49,412 nt of DNA from Clostridia bacterium (lineage in GTDB: Bacteria > Bacillota > Clostridia > Christensenellales > Aristaeellaceae), in NCBI GenBank assembly GCA_017522345.1, contig JAFWZN010000045.1, positions 1 to 49,412 on the forward strand, written 5' to 3'. Made by a program: the position numbers and the translations under genes. Shown piece after piece: positions 8,331 to 16,135 of this stretch. The notes beneath the pieces are model-generated. The model saw only the letters and a program-made list of their open reading frames with translations, searched no databases and was not told the origin of the DNA. Numbering within the stretch: position 1 is the stretch's first letter; every line of letters begins with the position of its first letter.

Positions 8331-10553
8331 ATGTCTCTTCTCTCCCATCCGGCATATTCTGAAGAAAAAGCGCATCTTGACGAAACCCTTGACGTCGTAT
8401 CACGGGAACAGGCGCTTGCAGACGAGGAACTTGCCAATGCGCAATCCGAGCTTTCTCACGCCCGCGCCTACGATCCGGATAAGCTGCCCGTTCGGGAAAT
8501 GCTGTATGCAAAGGCGCTTTCTCAGGTAAAAACGCTCAGATTGTCCGCCCAAAAGCCCTATTTTACACGAATCGATTTTCATGAAGACGGCGGCAAAAGC
8601 GAAACCTTTTACATTGGAAAATACGGCGTAACCGAAACAAAAACGCTGAAAAGCGTCGTCGTAGACTGGCGCGCTCCGCTTGCAAATCTCTACTATTCCG
8701 GTCAGCTTGGCCGCGTCAACTACACCGCGCCCGACGGAAAGGTGGAAGGCGAGCTCACGCTCAAAAGGCAGTTTGATATATCCGGCGGCGCTTTGAACTC
8801 CATCTTTGATACCGACATCGTGTCTCAGGATCAATATCTTCAGTCCGCGCTGAATGCCATGACGGGCGAGCGCTTAAAAGAAATCGTCACCACCATTCAG
8901 GCCGAGCAGAACTACGTCATCCGCCATCCGCTCAAACGTTCTCTCATCGTCGCAGGCGCGGCGGGCTCCGGCAAAACCACCATCGCCCTTCACAGGATCG
9001 CCTATCTGCTTTATGCGTTTTCTCAGCATCTCAAGCCCGAGAATATGCTGATTCTTGCCCCCAACCCGTTGTTTCTAAATTACATCGCCGGCGTTCTTCC
9101 CGACCTTGGCGTTGAAAACGTAAAACAGACTACGTTTATCCGCTTAGTGTCCGATTGGCTCGAAAGCGATTTCCCCAGAATCGATCAAACGGATAGAACG
9201 GAGCGCATTTTAAACGCGCCTGAGAACGAATTGCGCGCGCTTACCGCGCAGGCGCAATTTAAGGGAAGCATGCGCTTTATGGCGCTTCTGGACGCTTTTT
9301 TGGACGATTACGAAAAGACCTTTTCGCCTAAGAACGGCATTTCCTTTGGTCCGATCGAGCTTTATTCAAAGGAAGAAATGGATCATTTCCTGCTTGTGGA
9401 CGAAAAACCCTTTCCCATGCAAAGGCGGGTACAGGAGTTTAAAAAGCAGCTTACCAAACGCGCAAACGCCGCCGCAAGGCAGTTGGCTGCGTTCTACACG
9501 CGCGAAAGCGATCGCAGAAGCGCGCTCATCCGCGAAAGCGAAAAAGACCCGGAGCAGCTCAAGGCAAAGCTTCGCCGGCTTTATGAAACGCGGGATGAAC
9601 GCATCAAGCAATCTCAGGATGCAGTAAAGCCCTTTATAAAGGAAACCCTTCTCGCTTTGCCGACGCTTGATCCTATCAGCCTCTACCGCCTGTTCTGGGA
9701 GGGCATTTTGGCCTCCTCGGAGGGCGAAACCGAAAGATATGCCGCCGAAAGCACGCTTAACTCCCTCTTACGCAAAAAGCCCCTCACACCCGAGGACGTC
9801 GCGCCTCTCGCCTACATTGCCATGCGTGTGACCGAAAGAAAGAAATTCGATATCCGCCATATCGTAATCGACGAGGCGCAGGATTTTTCTCCCTTTGAAA
9901 TCGCGCTTTTAAACCGCATGATGCCCGCCGCAACCTTCACAATCGTTGGCGATCTTATGCAGGGCATTCACAGCTGGCGCGCGCTGACCGACTGGCGAAG
10001 CCTAACAGACGCCCTCTTTTCGGGCGCATGCTCCTTGCACAATCTCATCACCAGCTACCGAAACACAATCGAGATTATGACCTCTGCTCTCACAATCGCA
10101 AAACGCCGCCCTACGCCCAATCAAACGGAAGTCCGCCCGGTAGAGCGTCACGGCGAAAAGCCCGTGTTTCAGGCGTTTAAGACGCAAAATGAAGGCGTTG
10201 AGCGCATAAACGACATCGTCCGCAAGTGGAAAGCCGATGGGCTTACCACCATCGCCGTCATCGATCGAACGGAGAAGGACGCAAAAAAGCTCGCTTCCCT
10301 TTTAGCGCCGGATATAAACGCAGCCTATCTGAACGTGAACGATTCCGCTTATTCGGGGGGCGTATCCGTCGTGCCCGCGTCCTCCGCAAAGGGCCTTGAA
10401 TTCGACGGCGTCATTATTGCAAACGCGGATGAAGCAACCTATCCCGACCACGACCTCGACGCGCGCCTCTTATACGTTTGCATGACGCGTCCGCTTCACA
10501 GGCTTCATGTGCTTTATAAAAACGCGCTTACGCCGCTTTTGAGCGGCGTATGA
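8331..10553 (+). CDS. helD: HelD-like UvrD-family helicase (RNA polymerase recycling factor)
   Basis: The start is ATG 8331, chosen over an upstream in-frame start because AAAGGAGGTG sits 10 bases before it; 740 aa. Superfamily 1 motifs appear in order: Walker A AGAAGSGKTTIALHRIAYLL (about residues 208-227), Walker B VIDEAQDFS (about 512-520), IVGDLMQGIHSWRAL, SYRNT, SSAKGLEFDGVI and LLYVCMTRPLHRL. The N-terminal acidic coiled-coil-like stretch before the first ATPase block and the broken helicase core fit the HelD family, whose members bind RNA polymerase and release stalled or inactive complexes. The length is close to Bacillus HelD. It is transcribed alone from its own promoter. A DNA-repair helicase role is the alternative. 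Confidence 0.82.
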   Translation: MSLLSHPAYSEEKAHLDETLDVVSREQALADEELANAQSELSHARAYDPDKLPVREMLYAKALSQVKTLRLSAQKPYFTRIDFHEDGGKSETFYIGKYGVTETKTLKSVVVDWRAPLANLYYSGQLGRVNYTAPDGKVEGELTLKRQFDISGGALNSIFDTDIVSQDQYLQSALNAMTGERLKEIVTTIQAEQNYVIRHPLKRSLIVAGAAGSGKTTIALHRIAYLLYAFSQHLKPENMLILAPNPLFLNYIAGVLPDLGVENVKQTTFIRLVSDWLESDFPRIDQTDRTERILNAPENELRALTAQAQFKGSMRFMALLDAFLDDYEKTFSPKNGISFGPIELYSKEEMDHFLLVDEKPFPMQRRVQEFKKQLTKRANAAARQLAAFYTRESDRRSALIRESEKDPEQLKAKLRRLYETRDERIKQSQDAVKPFIKETLLALPTLDPISLYRLFWEGILASSEGETERYAAESTLNSLLRKKPLTPEDVAPLAYIAMRVTERKKFDIRHIVIDEAQDFSPFEIALLNRMMPAATFTIVGDLMQGIHSWRALTDWRSLTDALFSGACSLHNLITSYRNTIEIMTSALTIAKRRPTPNQTEVRPVERHGEKPVFQAFKTQNEGVERINDIVRKWKADGLTTIAVIDRTEKDAKKLASLLAPDINAAYLNVNDSAYSGGVSVVPASSAKGLEFDGVIIANADEATYPDHDLDARLLYVCMTRPLHRLHVLYKNALTPLLSGV

Positions 10554-10668
10554 ACAGATGGCGATAACCGCAGTTTTATCTCATTCATATTCTTCCGTAT
10601 CAATGGAGATTTCGCCATTATTTTCAACGTATCTTTACACTTGAACATAGATTTAGCGGAAAATTCAC

Positions 10669-10697
10669 TTGCACTATTGCGCATAATCTGCTATAAT
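10669..10697 (+). promoter_or_regulatory. Promoter of rpmB with extended -10
   Basis: -35 TTGCAC at 10669-10674, 17-base spacer, TATAAT at 10692-10697 preceded by TGC (extended -10). The 188 bases between helD and rpmB otherwise show only a short TGGCGA/TCGCCA inverted repeat (10559-10564, 10612-10617) with no clear role; no good helD terminator was seen. Confidence 0.85.
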
Positions 10698-10741
10698 ACA
10701 TTGTGTTTTGATGCGATATACTCCTGAAGGAGGTGTGTGTA

Positions 10742-10933
10742 ATGGGCAAATTCTGTGAAGTCTGCCACAAGGGCATCGTTTACGGCAACAATGTTAGCCA
10801 CTCCAATCGCAAGACGCGTCGCACCTGGGCTCCGAACACCCAGAAGGTTCGTGTTCTGGTGAACGGCACTGCTACCCGCATGTCCGTATGCACCCGCTGC
10901 CTGCGCAGCGGCAAGGTGGAGCGCGCTATCTAA
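10742..10933 (+). CDS. rpmB: 50S ribosomal protein bL28
   Basis: 63 aa. The ATG at 10742 follows a full anti-16S match AAGGAGGTG (10727-10735). The upstream in-frame GTG at 10733 is part of that SD and is rejected. The protein begins MGKFCEVCHKG and has a second CTRC pair, so it is the zinc-binding (C+) form of L28. HSNRKTRRTWAPN and the basic C-terminus are family hallmarks. It is a structural component of the large ribosomal subunit. In Bacillus rpmB lies near rpe and spoVM; here it is also near rpe, but on the opposite strand and converging with it. Confidence 0.97.
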   Translation: MGKFCEVCHKGIVYGNNVSHSNRKTRRTWAPNTQKVRVLVNGTATRMSVCTRCLRSGKVERAI

Positions 10934-10945
10934 CGCTCGCCTGTT

Positions 10946-10976
10946 AAAAAGCATTCGCGCTGCCGAGTGCTTTTTT
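10946..10976 (+). terminator. Intrinsic terminator of rpmB
   Basis: Stem 10951-10957 with 10964-10970 (GCATTCG/CGAGTGC, one G-U pair) and a 6-nt loop, extended by A5/T5 on the flanks and ending in TTTTTT at 10971-10976. Confidence 0.88.
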
Positions 10977-11027
10977 CATTTTTGGTTTTTTGCGCATGTA
11001 AAATATCCGTCCTTCCCCGATTCTCCC

Positions 11028-11056
11028 TTGACCTTTTCAGGCTTTTCTGATATGAT
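11028..11056 (+). promoter_or_regulatory. Promoter of the leader upstream of the CNNM gene
   Basis: -35 TTGACC at 11028-11033, 17-base spacer, -10 TATGAT at 11051-11056 with TGA just upstream (extended -10). It lies about 170 bases before the start codon, implying a long 5' leader. Confidence 0.82.
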
Positions 11057-11062
11057 AGTTCC

Positions 11063-11187
11063 ATCAATAAAGGAGCCAATCTTTAAAAAATGGACGAAGA
11101 CGGTTACCCCGCTGAACACGGATTAAACGCGGTTAAAAAAGATTTACCGGCATATCTGCATGTGAAATGATGCAGGTATGCCTTTTT
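11063..11187 (+). promoter_or_regulatory. Structured leader with intrinsic terminator; candidate riboswitch or attenuator
   Basis: Downstream of the promoter, AATCTTT at 11078-11084 can pair with AAAGATT at 11138-11144, closing a domain of about 50 bases that holds a CCGC/GCGG helix (about 11109-11112 with 11129-11132). Immediately after it comes a 13-bp hairpin (11149-11161 with 11170-11182, one wobble) followed by TTTTT at 11183-11187, a good intrinsic terminator placed 37 bases before the ATG of the transporter gene. Extending the first helix by GCC (11075-11077)/GGC (11149-11151) would invade the terminator stem, so the two could be mutually exclusive. The sequence does not match the consensus of the M-box, Mn, fluoride, NiCo or ykkC classes as I remember them. 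A free small RNA ending at 11187 is the alternative. Confidence 0.55.
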
Positions 11188-11223
11188 GTGTAGAAAAACA
11201 TAGATTGGGAGTTTGAAGATCAA

Positions 11224-12495
11224 ATGGACAGTACCCAGGTTACCTACCTACTCGTCATGTTCGTATGCGTCGTTATGTCCGCCTATTTCTCGGCTACGGA
11301 AACGGCGTTTTCCTCCCTCAACAAAACGCGCATAAAAGCCCTTGCTGAAAAGGGGCATAAAAAGGCGGAGCTTGCCCGCCGCCTTTCAGACGACTACGAC
11401 AGTCTTCTTTCCACCATTCTGATCGGAAACAACATTGTCAATATCCTCTTAGCTTCCATAGGCACGCTGTTTTTCGTCGATCTGATCGGCTCAAACGGGG
11501 CGACCGTGTCGACCATTGTGATCACCGTCGTCGTGCTTATTTTCGGCGAAATCACGCCCAAGAGCGTCGCAAAGGATTCTCCCGAAGCCTTCGCCATGTT
11601 CTCCGCGCCCTTTATCAATTTTCTGATTTTCGCCTTTAAGCCCTTAAATTTCCTCTTTTCCCTCTGGAAAAAGCTTGTAGGCCGCATTTTCAAAACCAAG
11701 GGCGATGCAAAGATGTCTCAGGAAGAGCTTCTCATGTTCGTTGAGGAGGTTCAGCAGGACGGCAGCGTAGACAGTGAAGAGGGCGATCTTCTAAAAAACG
11801 CCATCGAATTTACAGATATTAAAACCGAAGACATTCTGACCCACCGCATGGAAATTGAAGCCATTGACGTGAACGAAAACAAGCGCGAAATCTCCCGCAT
11901 CTTCTCCCACTCCAAATTTTCCCGCCTGCCCGTGTATGAGGAGAGCATCGACAACATCATCGGCGTCGTTCATCAAAAGGACTTCTACACCGAGCATGGC
12001 ATTACCGGAAAAAGTATCCGCGAAATCATGGCTCCGCCCATCTTTGTTCCTCTGAGCGAAAAAATCGACGATCTTTTAAAGGTTCTAAAAAAGCACAAAT
12101 CCCACATCGCCATTGTTCTTGACGAATACGGCGGAACCTACGGTCTTGTCACAATGGAAGATATTCTGGAAGAGCTCGTCGGCGAAATCTGGGACGAACA
12201 CGACGAAGTGGTCGAATCGTTCCATAAAATTGATAATCTTAATTACGATGTGGACGCTTCCGAAAATGTTGACGAATTTGCGGAATTTTTCGATCTCGAT
12301 CTTAAAACCGAAATCGTGACCATCGGCGGCTGGGTTGCCGATCAGCTTGATCGAATTCCTTCCGTCGGCGACGAATTCAGCTATGAAAACCTTCACATCC
12401 GCGTAACCGAAACCGAAATGCACCGCGCCTCCAAGCTGAAGGTCACAATCGTGCAGCCGGAAGACGGCGAAGACGAAGACAAAAAAGAAAACTGA
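11224..12495 (+). CDS. CNNM/CorC-type transporter with CBS pair ('hemolysin C' family)
   Basis: 423 aa; ATG 11224 with GGGAG about 12 bases upstream. The N-terminal DUF21/CNNM membrane domain (about residues 1-190) has several hydrophobic helices and the conserved SATETAFSSLNKTRIKAL and GEITPKSVAK stretches. A CBS pair follows (about 200-325, with LTHRMEIEAIDV, FSRLPVYEESIDNIIGVVH and KSHIAIVLDEYGGTYGLVTMEDILEE), then a CorC_HlyC domain (about 340-415). The family moves or senses Mg2+ and possibly other divalent cations across the cytoplasmic membrane; the old name hemolysin is misleading. The gene is single, behind its own promoter and terminator-bearing leader, so metal or nucleotide-dependent control is plausible but unproven. 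Confidence 0.88.
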   Translation: MDSTQVTYLLVMFVCVVMSAYFSATETAFSSLNKTRIKALAEKGHKKAELARRLSDDYDSLLSTILIGNNIVNILLASIGTLFFVDLIGSNGATVSTIVITVVVLIFGEITPKSVAKDSPEAFAMFSAPFINFLIFAFKPLNFLFSLWKKLVGRIFKTKGDAKMSQEELLMFVEEVQQDGSVDSEEGDLLKNAIEFTDIKTEDILTHRMEIEAIDVNENKREISRIFSHSKFSRLPVYEESIDNIIGVVHQKDFYTEHGITGKSIREIMAPPIFVPLSEKIDDLLKVLKKHKSHIAIVLDEYGGTYGLVTMEDILEELVGEIWDEHDEVVESFHKIDNLNYDVDASENVDEFAEFFDLDLKTEIVTIGGWVADQLDRIPSVGDEFSYENLHIRVTETEMHRASKLKVTIVQPEDGEDEDKKEN

Positions 12496-12514
12496 GCCAA
12501 GAAAACCAAATTTT

Positions 12515-12540
12515 GCCCGGCTTTAAAAGCCGGGTCATTT
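12515..12540 (+). terminator. Short hairpin between convergent units
   Basis: CCCGGCTT (12516-12523) pairs with AAGCCGGG (12527-12534) around a 3-nt loop, followed by TCATTTTA. It lies between the CNNM stop (12495) and the stop of the convergent small membrane protein (12540). It probably ends the + strand transcript; the T run on the - side is poorer. Confidence 0.6.
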
Positions 12541-12719
12541 TATCCAAAGAATCGCCAGATCAGAAAGCCTCCGGCAATCAGTATAACGCCCAGAAACCCC
12601 GTCCAGAACCAGCGAGGCACGCTAACCAGTATAACAATCACGCCTGCGGCAATCAAAATCCCGCCTAAAATCTTACCGAGAATCGGGCATGCACCCGAAA
12701 GCGCTTTCAATATCGCCAT
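12540..12719 (-). CDS. Small two-helix membrane protein, function unknown
   Basis: 59 aa from ATG 12719. A GTG at 12737 is in frame but lies inside the SD GGGGAGG, so the ATG is preferred. A short N-terminal amphipathic stretch precedes a Gly-rich hydrophobic helix (about residues 17-38), PRWFW, then a second hydrophobic helix ending in RFFG. No family was recognised. It is the last gene of the long yicC-rpe unit, separated from rpe only by a hairpin. In Bacillus the position after rpe leads to thiN, spoVM and rpmB. The product is not like SpoVM in sequence; only the position is comparable. Confidence 0.7.
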   Translation of the reverse strand: MAILKALSGACPILGKILGGILIAAGVIVILVSVPRWFWTGFLGVILIAGGFLIWRFFG

Positions 12720-12764
12720 CAAAAATCGCCTCCCCACATGTATTCATATGCGGGAGGCGATTTT
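12720..12764 (-). terminator. rpe terminator whose 3' arm contains the next gene's ribosome-binding site
   Basis: A 13-bp perfect inverted repeat (12722-12734 with 12752-12764) with a 17-nt loop sits 8 bases after the rpe stop. On the - strand the second arm reads GGGAGGCGATTTT and continues with another T, so it looks like an intrinsic terminator. The same arm holds the SD GGGGAGG of the small membrane protein, and its U tract runs into the ATG at 12719. The structure could therefore cap rpe transcripts and also hide the SD in read-through transcripts. Confidence 0.8.
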
Positions 12765-12772
12765 CTGTTTCA

Positions 12773-13435
12773 TTATTCTTGATCGGTCGGCATACATCTG
12801 AGCTCGTCAACAAACGCCTTCGGATTTTCCGCTTTGAAAAATGCGGAACCGGCGACCAGCATATCCGCGCCGGCTTCCGTCACGAGGCGCGCCGTTTCCA
12901 GATTCACGCCGCCGTCCACCTCGATGATTTTGCTTAGACCCCGGGCCTTCAGAATGCTTCTTAGCTGTCTTACCTTTTCAACCGTAAACGGAATCATTTT
13001 CTGACCGCCCTTTCCGGGTTCGACGGTCATAATGAGAATCATATCCGCATCCTCAAGCACGTCCTCAATCATGGAAATCATCGTAAACGGCTTTACGCTC
13101 ACGCCCGCCAGACACCCGCACGCGTGTATTTTGTCGATGCAGTCCTTAAGCCCAAACCCCGCCGCCTCCGCGTGCACGGTAATGTATTTTGCGCCCGCCT
13201 TGGCAAAGGATTCAATCTGCTTTTCGGGATTCTGAATCATGAGGTGCACGTCCAGCGGAATGTCCTTCTTCGCAACCATCTTCAAAATCTCCTGGCCAAA
13301 GCTGATCGCAGGGACGAACGTTCCGTCCATTACGTCGTAGTGGAGAACGTCCGCACCGGATTGGATAACCTTATCAATTTCATCTCCCAGCTTCAGATAA
13401 TTGGCCGCCAGCATCGACGGAGCAACCTTAATCAT
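12773..13435 (-). CDS. rpe: Ribulose-phosphate 3-epimerase
   Basis: 220 aa, usual length. The TIM-barrel signatures are present: APSMLAANY at the start, HYDVMDGTFVPAISFG, DVHLMIQNPE, VEPGKGGQ, and IEVDGGVN with AGSAFF near the end. The metal-binding His and Asp residues (HYDVMD, DVHLM, EVDGG) are intact. It interconverts ribulose-5-phosphate and xylulose-5-phosphate in the pentose phosphate pathway. Its ATG overlaps the end of rsgA by 8 bases, so it is translationally coupled in the long operon. Confidence 0.96.
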   Translation of the reverse strand: MIKVAPSMLAANYLKLGDEIDKVIQSGADVLHYDVMDGTFVPAISFGQEILKMVAKKDIPLDVHLMIQNPEKQIESFAKAGAKYITVHAEAAGFGLKDCIDKIHACGCLAGVSVKPFTMISMIEDVLEDADMILIMTVEPGKGGQKMIPFTVEKVRQLRSILKARGLSKIIEVDGGVNLETARLVTEAGADMLVAGSAFFKAENPKAFVDELRCMPTDQE

Positions 13436-14306
13436 AGCGGTTTTTCCACCTTTCCTTCATTTCAGTCAAGATTTCAATATAACTGTCGTATCGCTCGCGG
13501 GAAAATTTTCCTTCATTCAGCGCATCCTTCACGCAGCAATCCGGTTCGCCCGCGTGATAGCACGGAGAAAACCGGCATTTGCCTTCATACGGAAAAAATT
13601 CCGGATACCAAAGGCTGACTTCTCTGGGCTCAATCAGATCCGTTTCAAGAAGGCTGAAGCCGGGCGTGTCCAGAACGCGTCCGCCGCCCTCCACCGAAAT
13701 CAGTTCGCAGCGCCTCGTCGTGTGCTTTCCGCGCTCAATTTTGTCGGAGACGCGCCCCACCATAAGATCCAGCGAATACAAAGCATTGATCAGCGACGAC
13801 TTTCCAACGCCCGACTGACCGCCGAACGCATGCGTAAGCCCCAAAAGCCTCTTTTTCAGCTCCTCCACGCCCTCGCCGCGCTCCGCCGACGCCAGCATAA
13901 CGTCAATTCCGGCGCCTCTATAGCGGCGCTTGATGGCTTCCGCCGCATCCCTGTCCAAATCGCATTTATTGATAACCAGCATCGCGTCGATTTTGGCTTT
14001 TCTTGCGCTGATCAGCATTCGGTCGATGAGCAGGGAATCAATTTTCGGCGAAGCAGCCGCGCATACCAGCACGATCAGGTCGATATTGGCAACGCTCGGA
14101 CGAACGAGGGAATTGTCTCTTGGAAGGATTTCCTTAAGCCATCCGTCCATTTCGCCTCTGGCTGGTTCAAATTCGACTCTGTCTCCCACAAGCGGCGTAA
14201 GCTTCACGCGCCGGATCTTCGCCTGCGCGCGCAGCTGATGAACCGTGCCGGTTTCATCCATCACATAGTAGAAGCCGCCGATTCCGCGAAGTATAATTCC
14301 AGTCAA
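13428..14306 (-). CDS. rsgA: Ribosome small subunit-dependent GTPase A
   Basis: 292 aa, ATG 14306 behind GGAGGAAATGA. It has an N-terminal OB fold and a circularly permuted GTPase with motifs in permuted order: NKCDLD (G4), then GQSGVGKSSLIN (P-loop), then DTPGF (G3). The C-terminal zinc knuckle is seen as CRFSPCYHAGEPDC. RsgA assists late maturation of the 30S subunit. It lies between prkC and rpe exactly as in Bacillus (cpgA), where the PASTA kinase can phosphorylate it; whether that holds here is not visible. Confidence 0.96.
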   Translation of the reverse strand: MTGIILRGIGGFYYVMDETGTVHQLRAQAKIRRVKLTPLVGDRVEFEPARGEMDGWLKEILPRDNSLVRPSVANIDLIVLVCAAASPKIDSLLIDRMLISARKAKIDAMLVINKCDLDRDAAEAIKRRYRGAGIDVMLASAERGEGVEELKKRLLGLTHAFGGQSGVGKSSLINALYSLDLMVGRVSDKIERGKHTTRRCELISVEGGGRVLDTPGFSLLETDLIEPREVSLWYPEFFPYEGKCRFSPCYHAGEPDCCVKDALNEGKFSRERYDSYIEILTEMKERWKNRYD

Positions 14307-14320
14307 TTCATTTCCTCCGA

Positions 14321-16135
14321 TTATTGGAACGATACATATTTTGTGTGATCCAGTTCGCCGTCAAAATACACGTCCACCTTGTGTTCTCCTGCTTCGCTGC
14401 TCGTCAGATCCACAATCAGCGTATCTTCCGTCTCATGAAGCGCATTGTACGCCTCTTTTACCGCGCCGGACGGCGAGGTCTGTATGATTTTCACATTCAT
14501 CGTCAGCGGCACAAACACATGGAATTGCGCATAATATACCGTCGGGTTCGGAAGCGCAATGTATACGTCCACGCTCGTTCCCTTATATACCTCGGTATCC
14601 GCCGTCGGGTTTTGGAAAACCACCGTGTCGGGTACCGCATCCATGGCGTATGCCGTTGAAGTCGCGCCGATTTTGAGACCTACAGCGTTCAACGCCTGCG
14701 CAGCCTGATTTGCGGTCATGCCGTATAATTGCGGCACCAATACCTCGTTGCTGTTGACCTTGAGCGTGATAATCTGCCCTTCCTGCGCCTTCCCGGCGTT
14801 CGGAATCTGCTCAAGAACGACGTCTACCTCCCGATCAGGCACAACCACATATTCCACAGACACGCGGGCAAAGCCATAGTCGGAAAGCGTCGAAAGCGCC
14901 TCTGAAAGCGTCATATCGACGGTGTCGGGCAGTTCTACCGGCTCGGCGCCCAAGCTTACGTAAATGGTGATGACATCGTTTCTGCGGGCGCGTTCGTTTG
15001 CCTCGGGCTGCTGACGAATGACTTCACCCGCCGGATAGTCCTCCGAATACATCTGCTCCACTTCCGCCTGCAGTTCATAATTGTACAGCATAACCTGCGC
15101 AATGTCCTGCGAATAGCCGGTGACATTGGGAACGTCCACGCCGTACAGAATGTCCGATACCTTTACGGCGCCTGCGGCGACCGCCGCTACAACGCCCACG
15201 CAAGCAACCGCCGCAAGCAGCGTCGTCAGGCCGTGCACGCGAAGATAGCGCCAGAAGGAATTTTCACCCTCCGTGTCCTCGTCTTCCTCAAAATCCTGAA
15301 TGAAGCCGCCGCCCGGCATGCGAAGAGCGCGCTTCAAATCCTTCGCCATTTCGCTGGCCGTCTGATACCTTTCCTTCGGATCCTTGGCAAGCGCCTTCAT
15401 AATCACTTCGTCAAGGCCCTTTGAGATGTCCCTGTGGAGCGCGCGCATGCTTCTGGGCTGTTCGTTGACCTGCTTAAGCGCAACGGAAACCGCCGATTCG
15501 CCGTCGAAAGGCACCGTGCCCGTCAGCATTTCATAAATAACCACGCCCACGGAATAAAGATCGCTCTTGGCGTCCGCAGGCTCTCCCTTGGCCTGCTCGG
15601 GCGATACGTAATGAACCGAACCAAGCGCGGTATTCGTAGAGGAAATCGTGCCGGTTCCCTGATTGACCAGACGCGCAATACCAAAGTCAGCCACCTTGAT
15701 TTCGCCATTTTGGTCAACCAGAATATTCTGGGGCTTTATGTCTCTGTGAATGATATTGTTTTTATGGGCGTGATCCAGCGCCGCTAGAATGCGAAGCGCA
15801 TACCGAACGGCAATATTTGCGGAAACGCGTCTTTGACGGACGATAATATCCTTTAAGGTATCGCCGTCAATCAGCTCCATGACGATGTATTTTTTGCCGC
15901 CGTCGCTTCCGACGTCGAACATCTTCACGATATTGTCGTGCTGCATCTTGCTGGCTGCGATGGCTTCATGCGCGAATCTTCTGACAAAATCGCTGTCCGC
16001 CTCATACTCCGGCCTTAGAACCTTTACCGCGACCTCGCGCTGCTTCTTTTCATCCGTCGCGCGATACACAACCGCCATGCCGCCCGTTCCGATTACGCCG
16101 TTAATGCGATAACGCCCGGAGAGCACTTTATTCAT
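14321..16135 (-). CDS. prkC: PASTA-domain Ser/Thr protein kinase (PrkC/Stk type)
   Basis: 604 aa from ATG 16135 (MNKVLSGRY). This start overlaps the stp stop by 8 bases and fits the family better than a longer upstream one. Kinase domain 1 to about 270: GTGGMA loop, Lys38 in AVKVL, Glu57, HRDIKPQN (130-137), DFG (150-152) and SPE (178-180), with a Thr/Ser-rich activation loop. An acidic juxtamembrane stretch (about 283-290) precedes a single TM helix (about 302-323). Three PASTA repeats (about 333-398, 400-463, 464-531) are followed by a further extracellular domain of about 70 residues. PASTA repeats bind muropeptides or lipid II, so the protein is expected to signal wall state. It pairs with the phosphatase gene just upstream. 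Confidence 0.96.
   Translation of the reverse strand: MNKVLSGRYRINGVIGTGGMAVVYRATDEKKQREVAVKVLRPEYEADSDFVRRFAHEAIAASKMQHDNIVKMFDVGSDGGKKYIVMELIDGDTLKDIIVRQRRVSANIAVRYALRILAALDHAHKNNIIHRDIKPQNILVDQNGEIKVADFGIARLVNQGTGTISSTNTALGSVHYVSPEQAKGEPADAKSDLYSVGVVIYEMLTGTVPFDGESAVSVALKQVNEQPRSMRALHRDISKGLDEVIMKALAKDPKERYQTASEMAKDLKRALRMPGGGFIQDFEEDEDTEGENSFWRYLRVHGLTTLLAAVACVGVVAAVAAGAVKVSDILYGVDVPNVTGYSQDIAQVMLYNYELQAEVEQMYSEDYPAGEVIRQQPEANERARRNDVITIYVSLGAEPVELPDTVDMTLSEALSTLSDYGFARVSVEYVVVPDREVDVVLEQIPNAGKAQEGQIITLKVNSNEVLVPQLYGMTANQAAQALNAVGLKIGATSTAYAMDAVPDTVVFQNPTADTEVYKGTSVDVYIALPNPTVYYAQFHVFVPLTMNVKIIQTSPSGAVKEAYNALHETEDTLIVDLTSSEAGEHKVDVYFDGELDHTKYVSFQ

Noticed and set aside
10559..10617. Possible terminator after helD
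   Set aside because: The only pairing is 6 bp (TGGCGA/TCGCCA) with a 46-base gap and no T tract.
11063..11187. Assignment of the CNNM leader to a known metal riboswitch (M-box, yybP, NiCo, fluoride)
   Set aside because: None of the consensus blocks I know could be found, so it is left as an unassigned structured leader.
13401..14348. A 315-codon + strand frame over rsgA
   Set aside because: It is antisense to a clearly identified GTPase gene, with no SD and no recognisable domain.
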